Below, piece by piece: positions 1-11,720 of a stretch of 64,000 nucleotides of DNA. Below the pieces are notes generated by a model. It made no database searches, was not told the origin of the DNA, and saw only the letters and a list, made by a program, of their open reading frames with translations. Each line of letters starts with the position of its first letter. Position 1 is the stretch's first letter. A program made the position numbers and the translations under genes. The stretch lies in contig JBBDQS010000146.1 of assembly GCA_040905805.1 (NCBI GenBank), forward strand, positions 1 to 64,000. The letters are read 5' to 3'. Source of the stretch: Egibacteraceae bacterium. Lineage in GTDB: Bacteria > Actinomycetota > Nitriliruptoria > Euzebyales > Egibacteraceae.

Positions 1-173
1 CCAGTCAACGCAACCTCCACCACAGCCGTAGACCACCGCTCTGCGAAATCAGGGTATGATATGGAAGAAATGACCAATTGAACTAATTCCTCGACCTGAT
101 CAGGGATTCTGCCGATAGTCCGAGGAAGCGCCGGCCATCGGGTTCCGGGTCTTTCAGGTGAGAGGTAGACGCG

Positions 174-2297
174 TTGGGATCGCCGCACCGTGACCCGCCG
201 TCGACGCCGCCGCCGCATGCCCTGGGGCTGGGTGTCGCGCGCTGGTCAGCGGGCGCGACCGCGGCCATCGCGGCGGGCGCCGTCGTCGGTGGGCTGCTGC
301 TGGATGAGCCAGCCGTGCCCCGGGCGGGCTCAGCGATGCCGATGGGGGCTGCCGCGACGCTGCTGGTGTTCGCGGCCGCGGTCCACGCCGCCGTGGGACC
401 GCGGTCCGGGTGGGCGCGAAAGCTCAGCGTCGCCGCTGTCGTGGTGCCGCTGACCGGGTTCGTGATCATCATCCTGTCGACCACGGGGGTCGCAGCGTTC
501 GAGGACGTCCGGGCGCGCGCGACGGTGTGGTTGCCCGGTGGTCAGGCGGCCGGGATCCACCTGCTGCTCGGGGTCGCGATCTTCGCGTCGTTGCGCCCGA
601 ACCGGGGGCTCGGGGGGCTGCGGGTCTTCGGGCTCGTCGCTGCGGTGCTCGCCATCGCGGTCTCCGTGTCCGCCTATGCCTTCGCCGGGCATGGCTACAC
701 GATGATCCCCGGGGTCGAGCCCATGTCCGCCCTGGTGTCCATCACGACCGCCGTGGCGACCCTGGGCATCACGGTGATCGCGCCGGGTCGCTGGCCCGTG
801 CGGGCGCTGGTCCAGCGCGCGTCGGACCGGGTCATGGTCCGGCACCTGCTGCCCTTCGTCCTGCTGACCCCGATCATCGGCATGATCCTGCTCACCTCGG
901 CCCGCCATCTGGGTGCCGACGACGAGCCGCGAGCGGTGCTCGCCACGGCTGTCCCCTCGCTGGCGCTGTTTGGGCTGGTCGCGGTCGCGGTTCGAGACCA
1001 CCGACAGCTTGCCTCCGAGATCGAGTCGCGGGACAGCCAGCTGCTGTCGGTCCTCGACGGGCTGCCGGTCGCGGTGATGCTGCGTGCCGCGGACGGCACG
1101 TTGCTCCACCTCAACCCGGAGGCGGAGCGCTTCCTCGCCCGACTGGGTGTCGACCGGTCGGTGGTGCACCCGGGCCCGGCCGCCCTGCTCGACCACCTCG
1201 AGGTGATCGACGAGCTCGGCAAGCCGCAGACGCCCGACGAGCTCCCCGTGGTCACGGCCATCCGCGACGGGAAGAGCAACGAGTCCACGCTCGGCTACGC
1301 CCTGCCGGAGAAGGGCCATGCCTGGTACAGCGTGCGCTCGGCCCCGGTGCCCCTGGGTGACGGGACGACAGGGATCATCGTCACCCTCGACGACGTGACC
1401 GAACCCCATATCGCCCGGCAGCGGGTGGCCCTGGCCGAGCGCTCGTTGCGCCTGACGTTCGACCATGCGCCGATCGGCATCGCCGTCCTCGCGCCTGACG
1501 GTCGCCTGCTCCAGGTCAACGCCGCCCTGTGCGCCCTGCTCGGCTACGACGAGGCGCAGCTGCTCGCCGCAGGCCTCGAGGCCGCGACCCACCCTGACGA
1601 GCGCGACGACCACGCCGAGCTGCTCGCCTCCTGGCTCTGCTCACCCGAGGAGCGCGACCGGGTCGATCGGCGGCTCCGGCACCGCGACGGCCACTGGGTC
1701 CTCACCCAGATGTCCATCGCACTGGTCCGCGACGCCCAGGGCGCACCGCTGCACTTCATCGCGCAGGTCGTGGACTTCACCGAGCGGCGTGCCCTGGAGG
1801 AGGAGCTGCGGGCGGCTGCGGTGCAGGATCCCCTGACCGGATTGGCCAACCGCAGGGCGCTCGCCGAGGGACTCGCCAGTGCCCAGCAGGGGCAGGCACG
1901 CGCCGGCGGCCACATCGGCCTGCTGTTCATCGACCTCGACGGCTTCAAGGCGGTGAACGACCGCTACGGGCACGCGGTCGGCGACCTGCTGCTCATCGAG
2001 ACCGGACGGCAGCTGCGCGCCGCAACGCGCGGGTCGGACACCGTCTGCCGCTTGGGGGGAGACGAGTTCGTGGTCCTCTGCGCCCCGATCGACGGGCACG
2101 CCGGGCTGCGGTTCATGATCGATCGCCTCGAGCTGATGCGAACCGTGGTGCCCACAGGCGAAGGATCGGTCTCCGTGGAGCAGAGCATCGGCGCGGTCCT
2201 GGTCGAGCCGGCGGAGGACCTCGACGCGACCCTTCGGCGTGCCGATGCCGCCATGTACCGCAAGAAGCGCGAGCGAACGAGCAACGCGGAGCCCTAA
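174..2297 (+). CDS. Membrane-anchored PAS-PAS-GGDEF diguanylate cyclase
   Basis: Predicted to make cyclic di-GMP from two GTP at the membrane. The 707-aa protein starts with about eight hydrophobic segments (roughly residues 20-275), followed by two PAS-like sensor domains (about 290-410 and 425-545) and a C-terminal GGDEF domain (about 550-705). The signature GGDEF is intact at residues 628-632, and an RxxD product-inhibition site lies five residues before it (R619-D622), so an active, feedback-controlled cyclase is expected. No EAL domain is present. The TTG at 174 is the first start after an in-frame stop at 159-161 and has a GAGAGG-like ribosome site upstream. The ligand of the membrane part is unknown. 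The next gene, glutamate dehydrogenase, begins 43 bp downstream. Confidence 0.9.
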   Translation: MGSPHRDPPSTPPPHALGLGVARWSAGATAAIAAGAVVGGLLLDEPAVPRAGSAMPMGAAATLLVFAAAVHAAVGPRSGWARKLSVAAVVVPLTGFVIIILSTTGVAAFEDVRARATVWLPGGQAAGIHLLLGVAIFASLRPNRGLGGLRVFGLVAAVLAIAVSVSAYAFAGHGYTMIPGVEPMSALVSITTAVATLGITVIAPGRWPVRALVQRASDRVMVRHLLPFVLLTPIIGMILLTSARHLGADDEPRAVLATAVPSLALFGLVAVAVRDHRQLASEIESRDSQLLSVLDGLPVAVMLRAADGTLLHLNPEAERFLARLGVDRSVVHPGPAALLDHLEVIDELGKPQTPDELPVVTAIRDGKSNESTLGYALPEKGHAWYSVRSAPVPLGDGTTGIIVTLDDVTEPHIARQRVALAERSLRLTFDHAPIGIAVLAPDGRLLQVNAALCALLGYDEAQLLAAGLEAATHPDERDDHAELLASWLCSPEERDRVDRRLRHRDGHWVLTQMSIALVRDAQGAPLHFIAQVVDFTERRALEEELRAAAVQDPLTGLANRRALAEGLASAQQGQARAGGHIGLLFIDLDGFKAVNDRYGHAVGDLLLIETGRQLRAATRGSDTVCRLGGDEFVVLCAPIDGHAGLRFMIDRLELMRTVVPTGEGSVSVEQSIGAVLVEPAEDLDATLRRADAAMYRKKRERTSNAEP

Positions 2298-2340
2298 AAG
2301 TCTTGTCTAGCCAGCCGACCACTCGACAAGGGGCGACGTC

Positions 2341-5300
2341 ATGGCTAGCCGGCATGAAGGCGCAACGGAGCTCGTCGAGGAGGCGACTGCCATCGCGGCG
2401 GCGACCCTGGAGGGGTCCCGGGCGGAGCAGGCGCAGCGCTTCGTGCGCACCTACTACGCGCACCTTCCCACCCGTGACCTACGGGGAAGGACGCCCGCCG
2501 ACCTGTACGGGGCGGCGATGGCGCATCTGGCGTTCGCGCGCCGGCGCGACGCGCCGCTGGTCAGCGTCTACACGCCCGACCTCGAGCAGCATGGTTGGCA
2601 GTCCACGCACAGCGTGGTCGAGGTCGTCACCGACGACATGCCCTTCCTCGTCGACTCCCTCACCATGGAGCTCAGCAACCGCGGATGCGGCATCCACCTG
2701 GTCATCCATCCGCTGATCCACGTCCACCGCGACGAGCAGGGCCGCCTGGTCGACGTCGCCGACGCGCCAGGCGCCCACACCGCCCCCGAGTCCTTCCTGC
2801 ACGCCGAGATCGATCGGCAGGGCAGCGCCGCCGCACTGGACGAGATCCGCGCCAGGGTGGAGCGCACGCTTGATGACGTCCGCAAGGCCGTCAGCGACTG
2901 GCAGCCGATGCAGGCGCAGGTCTCGGCGGTGCTGGAGTCGCTGCGGGAGGATCCGCCACCCGTGGAGGCCGAGGAGCGCGAGGAGACCGAGCGCTTCCTC
3001 GAGTGGCTGCTCGACGACCACTTCACGTTCCTCGGCTATCGCACCTACGACCTCGTCGAGCAGGACGGCGACGACGTCCTGCTCGCCCGCCTCGAAACAG
3101 GCCTGGGAATCCTTCGCGACGCACCCGCGTCGGTCAAGCGCTTCGCCGAGCAGCCACGAGAGGTCCGTGCGCTGGCGCGGTCGCCCGAGCTGCTGATGCT
3201 CACCAAGGCCAACACCAAGGCAACGGTGCACCGACGCAGCTACCTCGACTATGTGGGGGTGAAGCGCTTTGGCCCGGACGGGCGCCCGTGCGGCGAGTGG
3301 CGCTTCCTGGGGCTGTACACCTCCTCGGTGTACAGCGCCCCGCCCTCGCAGATACCCGTGGTGCGGCGCAAGGTCGCCGCGGTGTCCGAGCGCGCAGGGT
3401 TCCTGCCGCACGACCACGCCACGAAGGACCTGCAGGCCACCCTCGAGCTGTACCCGCGTGACGAGCTCTTCGAGATTCCCACCGACGAGCTGTACGACAT
3501 CGCTATGGGCATCGTCGGGTTGCAGGAGCGCAAGGAGGTCCGGCTGTTCCTGCGGCGGGACCGCTTCGGTCGCTACTACTCCTGCCTGGTCTTCGTGCCG
3601 CGTGACCGGTACACGACCAGCACCCGGCTGCGGCTCCAGGACGTCCTGGTGGAGGAGTTCGCTGCGACCTCGATCGACAACGCCGTGCTGCTAACCGAGT
3701 CGGTGCTCGCACGGGTGCACTTCCGCGTGCACGTGCGCGGCGACCACCCCGGCACGGATGTGGACAGACTCGAGCGCCGCCTTGGGGACGTGACCCGGAC
3801 CTGGGCCGACGACCTGGCCGAGGCCCTGCACGAGGAGGCCGGTGAAGAGCACGGGGCCAGGCTTGGCCGCCGTTTCGCCGAGGCGTTCCCCGCCGGCTAC
3901 CGCGCGGACCACCGTGCTCGCGTCGCCGTCGTCGACATCCGCCGGATGGAGGCGCTCGGAGAGGACGATCTGGCGGTCAGCCTCTACCGGCCGGTTGACG
4001 AGCGGGAGGACGGTCTGCGGCTGAAGCTGTACCGGTCGGGCTCTGCGGTGACCCTGTCCGACGTCCTGCCTCGTCTGGAGCACATGGGCGTGGAGGTCAC
4101 CGACGAACGCCCGTACGAGATCACCCCCGCGGGCGGCCCCTCCTTGTGGATCTACGACTTCGGCCTGCGCCACGCGCGTTTCGCGGAGGTGCCGATCGAG
4201 CAGGTGCAACCGGTGTTCGTCGAGTCGTTCCTGCGCGTGTGGCACGGCGACGCCGAAGACGATGGGCTCAACCGACTGGTCTTGAACCCGGGGCTGCGCT
4301 GGTTGGACGTCACACTCCTGCGCGCGTACAGCAAGTACCTCCGCCAGGCGGTGACCTACTTCAGCGAACCGTACCTGCAGTCCGCACTGGTCGGCCACCC
4401 GCACGTGGCGGCGCTCCTTCGCGGTGTGTTCGCGGCCCGTTTCGATCCCGACGGCCACGACGCCGCTCGGGCCGATGCCCTGGTCGAGGAGATCGAGGCC
4501 GCGCTGGACGACGTGGACAGCCTCGACGAGGACCGCATCCTGCGCAGCTTCCTGCACGTGCTGCTGGCGACGGTGCGCACCAACGCGTTCCAGCGAACCG
4601 GCGACGGTGACGATCCCCCACGCCACCTCTCCCTGAAGCTGGATCCCTCGACGATCCCCGGCCTTCCCCGACCGCTGCCCGCCTTCGAGATCTTCGTGTA
4701 CTCGCCGCGCACCGAGGGGGTGCACCTGCGTGCAGGGCTGGTCGCGCGTGGAGGGCTGCGCTGGTCGGATCGACGTGAGGACTTCCGCGCCGAGGTCCTC
4801 GGCCTGGTCAAGGCGCAGAACGTCAAGAACGCCGTCATCGTGCCGGTGGGCGCCAAGGGCGGGTTCGTGGTCAAGCGCCCGCCCGAAGACCGTCAGGAGC
4901 TGTCCCGTGAAGTGCAGGAGTGCTACCGCACCTTCATCCGCGGGCTGCTGGACGTCACCGACGGCATCGTGGGCGACGAGGTTGTCCCACCCGCCCGCGT
5001 CGTGCGCTACGACGGCGACGACCCCTACCTGGTGGTCGCCGCGGACAAGGGCACCGCCTCCTTCTCCGACACCGCCAACGCCCTCGCTGCCGAGTACGGC
5101 TTCTGGCTCGGCGACGCCTTCGCAGCCGGCGGCTCCGCGGGCTACGACCACAAGGCGATGGGCATCACTGCGCGCGGAGCGTGGAAGTCCGTCAGCCACC
5201 ACTTCCGCGAGATGAGCATCGACGTGGACGAGCAGGACTTCACCTGCGCCGGCATCGGTGACATGTCCGGCGACGTGTTCGGCAACGGCATGCTGCTGTC

Positions 5301-7143
5301 CGAGCACATCCGGCTGGTGGCGGCATTCGACCACCGCCACATCTTCCTCGACCCCGACCCTGACGCCGCGTCCAGCCATGCGGAGCGCGGACGGCTCTTT
5401 GCGCTTCCCCGCTCGAGCTGGGACGACTACGACCGCGAGCTGATCTCCGCCGGCGGCGGGGTGTGGCCGAGGACCGCAAAGTCCGTCCCGCTCTCGGAGC
5501 AGGCTCGCGGCGTCCTCGACGTCACCGAGGAGGCGCTGTCGCCCGACGAGCTCATCCAGGCCATCCTCCGTGCCCCCGTGAACCTGCTCTTCAACGGAGG
5601 GATCGGCACCTTCGTGAAGGCCAGCCACGAGTCCCACGCCGACGTCGGGGACAAGACCACCGACCGGATCCGCGTCGACGCCTCACAGCTGCGAGCCAAG
5701 GTCGTCGGCGAAGGCGGCAACCTGGGCTTCACCCAGCACGCGCGGGTCGAGTACGCGCTGGCCGGCGGGCGGATCAACACCGACGCGATCGACAACTCGG
5801 CCGGTGTGGACACCTCCGACCACGAGGTCAACTTCAAGATCCTGCTCGGCGGGCTGGTGGCCGACGGGGAGCTGACCGGCAAGCAGCGCAATGCGCTGCT
5901 CGAGGGCATGACGGACGAGGTCGCTGTGCTGGTCCTGCGCAACACCGACGAGCAGAACCAGGCGCTCAGCCGCTCGTGCGTGCACGCGGTGTCGATGGCC
6001 GACGTGCTCCGCCGCTACCTGCGCCACCTCGACGAGAACGCCCTCCTGGACCGAGCGCTGGAGTTCATGCCCGACGACGAGACCCTCGTGGAGCGGCGTC
6101 ACCAGGGCCAGGGACTGGTGCGCCCGGAGTTCGCGGTCGTGCTGGCCTCGACCAAGATGGCCCTGTACGACCAGTTGCTCGACTCCGACGTCTGCGAGGA
6201 CCCGTGGCTGGCGCGTGCGCTGCTGTCCTACTTCCCCCGCGTCCTGCGTGAGCGCTACCCGGAGGAGATCCGGGCCCACCGGCTCAGCCGCGAGATCATC
6301 GCCACCCAGGTGGCGAACCAGGTCGTCAACGAGGCCGGCACGACCTTCCTCTTCCGCCTCGCGGAGGAGACCGGCGCGTCGAGCCCGGACATCGTGCGTG
6401 CGCACACCGTCGCCAGCACCGTCTTCGGCCTGCGCGACCTGCAGGACGCCGTGCGCGCGCTCGACCACGAGGTCCCTGCCCTGATCCAGACCCGCATGGT
6501 GCTCGAAGGCCGCCGTCTGGTCGAGCGCGGCAGCCGGTGGTTGCTGCGCAACCGCTCGAGTCCCCTCGACATCTCCGCGTGCGTGGACTTCTTCGGCCCC
6601 GGCACCACAGCCGTCACCGACCTGCTGCCCGGGCCGATGGCGGGTGTGGACCGGCGTGCGCGCGACGAGACCGCGGCGGAGCTGGCTGACGCCGGCGTGC
6701 CCACCGCGCTGGCCGAGCGCGTGGCGAACCTGCCGGTGCTGTACGCCGCGCTCGCGCTGGTCACCGTCGCCGACGCCGTGGACGAGGACGTCGCCACCGT
6801 CACCGAGGCCTACCTGGTCCTGGCCGAGCGCCTCCACCTCGACTGGCTCGGCCAGCAGATCATCGCGCTGCCTCGGGACAACCGCTGGCAGGCGCTGGCT
6901 CGCGACGCCCTGCGTGACGACGTCCATGCCCAACACCAGGCGCTCACCGCCGAGGCGCTGCGCGCCAGCGACCAGGACACGGATGCCGTGTCGCGCGTGG
7001 ACGGGTGGCTGCGGCACAACGCTGCCAAGGTGCGCCGGTGCGAGCGCATGCTGGCGGAGATCCAGGCCGTCACCTCGTCAGACCTCGCGGTGCTGTCCGT
7101 TGGCTTGGGGGAGATCCGCAATCTGGTCGAGGTGCACGGGTGA
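2341..7143 (+). CDS. gdh: NAD-specific glutamate dehydrogenase, large (180-kDa) type
   Basis: Oxidatively deaminates glutamate to 2-oxoglutarate and ammonium with NAD+, normally a catabolic role in the cytoplasm. The 1600-aa length matches the large bacterial NAD-GDH class (about 1600-1650 aa), far longer than the usual 450-aa enzymes. The N-terminal 700 residues carry the class-specific regulatory (ACT-like) regions. The catalytic core follows, with the glycine-rich lysine motif VGAKGG at residues 836-841 (K839) and upstream lysines K824 and K829. The C-terminal helical domain is complete. ATG at 2341 follows an AAGGGG-type ribosome site. The frame is uninterrupted over 4.8 kb, unlike several short genes further on. 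Confidence 0.95.
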   Translation: MASRHEGATELVEEATAIAAATLEGSRAEQAQRFVRTYYAHLPTRDLRGRTPADLYGAAMAHLAFARRRDAPLVSVYTPDLEQHGWQSTHSVVEVVTDDMPFLVDSLTMELSNRGCGIHLVIHPLIHVHRDEQGRLVDVADAPGAHTAPESFLHAEIDRQGSAAALDEIRARVERTLDDVRKAVSDWQPMQAQVSAVLESLREDPPPVEAEEREETERFLEWLLDDHFTFLGYRTYDLVEQDGDDVLLARLETGLGILRDAPASVKRFAEQPREVRALARSPELLMLTKANTKATVHRRSYLDYVGVKRFGPDGRPCGEWRFLGLYTSSVYSAPPSQIPVVRRKVAAVSERAGFLPHDHATKDLQATLELYPRDELFEIPTDELYDIAMGIVGLQERKEVRLFLRRDRFGRYYSCLVFVPRDRYTTSTRLRLQDVLVEEFAATSIDNAVLLTESVLARVHFRVHVRGDHPGTDVDRLERRLGDVTRTWADDLAEALHEEAGEEHGARLGRRFAEAFPAGYRADHRARVAVVDIRRMEALGEDDLAVSLYRPVDEREDGLRLKLYRSGSAVTLSDVLPRLEHMGVEVTDERPYEITPAGGPSLWIYDFGLRHARFAEVPIEQVQPVFVESFLRVWHGDAEDDGLNRLVLNPGLRWLDVTLLRAYSKYLRQAVTYFSEPYLQSALVGHPHVAALLRGVFAARFDPDGHDAARADALVEEIEAALDDVDSLDEDRILRSFLHVLLATVRTNAFQRTGDGDDPPRHLSLKLDPSTIPGLPRPLPAFEIFVYSPRTEGVHLRAGLVARGGLRWSDRREDFRAEVLGLVKAQNVKNAVIVPVGAKGGFVVKRPPEDRQELSREVQECYRTFIRGLLDVTDGIVGDEVVPPARVVRYDGDDPYLVVAADKGTASFSDTANALAAEYGFWLGDAFAAGGSAGYDHKAMGITARGAWKSVSHHFREMSIDVDEQDFTCAGIGDMSGDVFGNGMLLSEHIRLVAAFDHRHIFLDPDPDAASSHAERGRLFALPRSSWDDYDRELISAGGGVWPRTAKSVPLSEQARGVLDVTEEALSPDELIQAILRAPVNLLFNGGIGTFVKASHESHADVGDKTTDRIRVDASQLRAKVVGEGGNLGFTQHARVEYALAGGRINTDAIDNSAGVDTSDHEVNFKILLGGLVADGELTGKQRNALLEGMTDEVAVLVLRNTDEQNQALSRSCVHAVSMADVLRRYLRHLDENALLDRALEFMPDDETLVERRHQGQGLVRPEFAVVLASTKMALYDQLLDSDVCEDPWLARALLSYFPRVLRERYPEEIRAHRLSREIIATQVANQVVNEAGTTFLFRLAEETGASSPDIVRAHTVASTVFGLRDLQDAVRALDHEVPALIQTRMVLEGRRLVERGSRWLLRNRSSPLDISACVDFFGPGTTAVTDLLPGPMAGVDRRARDETAAELADAGVPTALAERVANLPVLYAALALVTVADAVDEDVATVTEAYLVLAERLHLDWLGQQIIALPRDNRWQALARDALRDDVHAQHQALTAEALRASDQDTDAVSRVDGWLRHNAAKVRRCERMLAEIQAVTSSDLAVLSVGLGEIRNLVEVHG

Positions 7144-7146
7144 CCC

Positions 7147-7163
7147 TGACGCCATCAGCGTCA
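7147..7163 (+). terminator. Small hairpin just after glutamate dehydrogenase
   Basis: TGACGC (7147-7152) and GCGTCA (7158-7163) form a 6-bp stem with a 5-nt loop, starting four bases after the gdh stop codon. There is no T-run, so it is at best a weak terminator or a 3'-end stabiliser. Confidence 0.3.
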
Positions 7164-7231
7164 TCAGATAGATCGGTCTTGTCCGCACCGCACCGAGCGA
7201 CTGGTACAGCGCGCGCTGACCCGCCAGAGCG

Positions 7232-7280
7232 TTGCCGGCAGCCACAGTGTCGGATATATTGTTCTCGATGAGGATATACT
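7232..7280 (+). promoter_or_regulatory. Promoter and probable operator of vapBC
   Basis: A -35-like TTGCCG (7232-7237) and -10-like TATATT (7255-7260) are 17 bp apart. Two copies of GGATATA (7252-7258 and 7272-7278) lie 20 bp apart as direct repeats over and after the -10. Such repeats before an antitoxin gene are likely binding sites for VapB or VapBC autoregulation. This AT-richer stretch stands out from its surroundings. Confidence 0.5.
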
Positions 7281-7293
7281 CAGGGGGCTCGCC

Positions 7294-7509
7294 GTGACGA
7301 AGCGACTGGTGGACATCGACGATGCGACGCTCGCGGACGCCCGGCAGGCGCTCGGGACTTCGACACTCAAGGACACCGTCAACACCGCCTTGCAGGAATC
7401 GGTGAAGGCGGGCCGGCGGCGGGCACTGACCAGGGACGATCTTGTTGCCTTCGCCGAGGCCGTCAAGGATCTCGGGGACCCCGAGGTCATGGCGAAGGCG
7501 TGGGACTGA
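7294..7509 (+). CDS. vapB: VapB-type antitoxin
   Basis: Short (71-aa) antitoxin expected to bind and neutralise the adjacent PIN-domain toxin and to repress their shared promoter. The first 45 residues fit a ribbon-helix-helix DNA-binding fold (a strand with VDIDD followed by two helices). The C-terminal half would wrap the toxin. GTG at 7294 has an AGGGGG ribosome site 6 nt upstream. Its last codons overlap the start of vapC by 10 bp, typical of toxin-antitoxin pairs. The direct repeats just upstream are a plausible operator. Confidence 0.85.
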   Translation: MTKRLVDIDDATLADARQALGTSTLKDTVNTALQESVKAGRRRALTRDDLVAFAEAVKDLGDPEVMAKAWD

Positions 7510-7928
7510 GCGCGACGCGCTGGCTGATCGACAAGTCGGCACTCTGGCGGCTGGGCAAGCCAGAGGTCGCCGATGTCGTGGAGCCAGCGATCATCGCCGG
7601 ACTGGTCGGCGTGAGCGTCGTGACCGAACTGGAGGTCGGCTTCTCCGCACGCTCGACGGCTGACTACCGGCTCATGCGCGCTACAGTGATGGACCGTCTC
7701 ATCCCTGTTGCTTTCCCGTACCGGGCGGAGTCACGGGCTCGGGAGGTGCAGGCGGCCCTCGTGGAGCGCGGCGAGCACCGCTCCGCCGGGGTGGCCGACG
7801 TGCTCCTGGCGGCAACCGCGGAGCTCGAGGGCCTCACCGTGTGGCACTACGACAGCGACTTCGACCTCATCGCCGTCGTGACCGGCCAGGAGATGGAATG
7901 GGTCGTGCCCCGAGGGACGGTGGACTGA
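7500..7928 (+). CDS. vapC: VapC-type PIN-domain ribonuclease toxin
   Basis: A 142-aa PIN-domain protein. VapC toxins are Mg-dependent endoribonucleases that cut tRNA or rRNA when not bound by VapB. The expected four acidic active-site residues are visible: D11 (LIDKSAL), E43 (VTELEVG), D100 (ADVLLAAT) and D118 or D120 near the C-terminus (HYDSDFD). The start is GTG at 7500, inside the last codons of vapB, so translation is coupled. The RNA target cannot be read from the sequence. Confidence 0.88.
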   Translation: MGLSATRWLIDKSALWRLGKPEVADVVEPAIIAGLVGVSVVTELEVGFSARSTADYRLMRATVMDRLIPVAFPYRAESRAREVQAALVERGEHRSAGVADVLLAATAELEGLTVWHYDSDFDLIAVVTGQEMEWVVPRGTVD

Positions 7929-8101
7929 TGAGCGCCCCGACCGAGGAGCGTCTCGAGACGGCGATCTGCCCCTCATGGACACCCCGTGGCAGGCCACCCA
8001 GCATCGCGCCGTGAAAGGAGTACGCGGAGGCCGCGGTCTCCGCGAGAGGCTGGTGGGGGACGATCCGCACGACCGTGCCGTGGGCTGCCTGCCGGCGCGC
8101 G

Positions 8102-8881
8102 TCAGCGGGTGCCGCGGCCGCGGAACTGCGCCTTGCGGTAGTCCTTGTTGAGCAGGGCGATGAAGTCGATCGAGATCTCCTTCGGGCACGCCGCCTCGCA
8201 CTCGCCCATGTTCGTGCAGGACCCGAAGTACTGCTCCATCACCTCGACCATGTTCGTCGCCCGGCTGTCGCGCTCGGGCTGCCCCTGCGGCAGCAGGGAC
8301 AGGTGGGAGGCCTTGGCGGCGGTGAACAGCTGCGCGGCCCCGTTCGGGCACGCGGCCACGCAGGCGCCGCACTGGATGCACGACGCGGCGTCCATCGCCC
8401 GGTCCGCGTCCTCCTTGGGCACCGGCGTCATGTTGGCGTCGGGGGCACCGCCGGTGTTGACCGAGATGTAGCCGCCCGCCTCGACGATGCGGTCGAAGGC
8501 GCCGCGGTTGACCACCAGGTCCTTGATCACCGGGAAGCCGGCCGCGCGGAACGGCTCGATGGTGATCACGTCGCCGCTGGCGTAGTGGCGCATGTGCAGC
8601 TGGCAGGTCGCGGTGCCCCGCTGCGGGCCGTGCGCCTGGCCGTTGATCATCATCCCGCAGGAGCCGCAGATGCCCTCCCGGCAGTCGTGGTCGAAGGCGA
8701 TCGGCTCCCGGCCCTCACCCATCAGCTGCTCGTTGACGACGTCGAGCATCTCCAGGAAGGACGCGTGCTCGCTGACCCCGCGGGCCTCGTAGGTCTGGAA
8801 GCCTCCCGGGTCGTTGGGACCGATCTGTCGCCAGACCCTCAGCGTCAGGTCGAGTTCACTGTGCGTGCCGTTGGCGGACAT
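8102..8881 (-). CDS. sdhB: Succinate dehydrogenase iron-sulfur subunit
   Basis: The 259-aa electron-transfer subunit passes electrons from the flavoprotein to the membrane anchor in complex II. The N-terminal plant-type ferredoxin part has [12 protein letters not shown] for the [2Fe-2S] cluster. The C-terminal part has [12 protein letters not shown] and a later [12 protein letters not shown] for the [4Fe-4S] and [3Fe-4S] clusters. It is the last gene of the sdhCAB operon. Its ATG begins at 8881, one base from the sdhA stop (8882-8884), with GGAG inside the sdhA end as ribosome site. Two regions of the family (SdhB and FrdB) look alike, but the aerobic context favours SDH. Confidence 0.95.
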   Translation of the reverse strand: MSANGTHSELDLTLRVWRQIGPNDPGGFQTYEARGVSEHASFLEMLDVVNEQLMGEGREPIAFDHDCREGICGSCGMMINGQAHGPQRGTATCQLHMRHYASGDVITIEPFRAAGFPVIKDLVVNRGAFDRIVEAGGYISVNTGGAPDANMTPVPKEDADRAMDAASCIQCGACVAACPNGAAQLFTAAKASHLSLLPQGQPERDSRATNMVEVMEQYFGSCTNMGECEAACPKEISIDFIALLNKDYRKAQFRGRGTR

Positions 8882-10798
<1,917 letters not shown>

Positions 10799-10821
10799 CA
10801 GGGGCACTCTCCGGGAAGGGC

Positions 10822-11607
10822 TCAGGCGACGAGGCCGGTCATCACGGCCACGGGGAAGCTCAGGTTGCCCCCGACGACGGCGACCGTGAAGCCGATGGCG
10901 AAGTAGCGCCGCCAGTGGTTGAACCGGCGGTTGCTCCACCCCATCGATTGGAACAGGCTCCACGCACCGTGGTACAGGTGCAGTCCCAGGGCCAGGTTCG
11001 CGATGATGTAGAAGACCGACACGGGGACGCGCTGGAAGCTCGCCACGACGTTGCCGTAGGCGTCGCCGTGGTGGAAGTCGGGGTTGGCCGTGCCGAACGT
11101 GAGGTCGGCGAGATGGAACAGCACGAACGCCAGCACGATGATCCCGCTCCAGCGCATCGTGCGGGCGGCGAAGTCCGCGGCGACCCAGTCCCGCCGGGAG
11201 GCGTAGCGCTGAGGCCGGGCCCGGCGGTTCATGATGGTGAGCTGGGTGGCCGCGACGATGTGCACCACGAACGACACGAGCAGCACGACGCGGATGATCC
11301 AGAGGACCGAGCTCTCCGGGGCGGCGGGGGAGCCGAACAGCCGCAACCAGTCCGCATACTCGTTCATCGAGTCCTGGCCGAAGTACAGCTTCAGGTTGCC
11401 GAGCATGTGCAGGGCGACGTAGCCCATGAGCACCAAGCCGGTGACCGCCATGGCGTACTTCTTGCCCAGCGAGGACCGGTAGAGGTCGCCCAGCCAGAAG
11501 CGGCTGCGGACCTGCTCGGGACGTGCGGCGGGCGCCCCCTCGGCCCCGCTGTCGCGCGGGCCGGAGTCGGCCGCGCCGGGCCCGTGGTCCGTGGTGGGTG
11601 ACGCCAT
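10822..11607 (-). CDS. sdhC: Succinate dehydrogenase cytochrome b558 membrane subunit
   Basis: A 261-aa single-polypeptide membrane anchor of complex II. It has five hydrophobic helices, with histidines in several of them ([25 protein letters not shown]) suited to haem coordination, as in the Bacillus/Mycobacterium b558 type. No separate sdhD is present, as expected for this type. The N-terminal 35 residues are a hydrophilic extension rich in Gly, Ala and Pro. The start ATG at 11607 has AAGGAGCG upstream. It is the first gene of the operon, 23 bp before sdhA, and its 113-bp upstream region is shared with the divergent mutase gene. Confidence 0.9.
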   Translation of the reverse strand: MASPTTDHGPGAADSGPRDSGAEGAPAARPEQVRSRFWLGDLYRSSLGKKYAMAVTGLVLMGYVALHMLGNLKLYFGQDSMNEYADWLRLFGSPAAPESSVLWIIRVVLLVSFVVHIVAATQLTIMNRRARPQRYASRRDWVAADFAARTMRWSGIIVLAFVLFHLADLTFGTANPDFHHGDAYGNVVASFQRVPVSVFYIIANLALGLHLYHGAWSLFQSMGWSNRRFNHWRRYFAIGFTVAVVGGNLSFPVAVMTGLVA

Positions 11608-11720
11608 CCCGCGCTCCTTGGATCAGGTCCCCCAAGGCTAGCGCGCACCGGTGCCCATTTTGCGCACGGGCCGACGCGATCGCTCGCGGCAACGGTCGGC
11701 CCGCGTAGACTCGCCGACCT

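Noticed and set aside
1-173. TATGAT at 55-60 as promoter of the diguanylate cyclase
   Set aside because: No -35 at a usable distance and 114 nt from the start; too weak to list.
3691-5637. Long open frame on the minus strand inside glutamate dehydrogenase
   Set aside because: The sense gene is a full-length conserved enzyme; the antisense translation has no domain.
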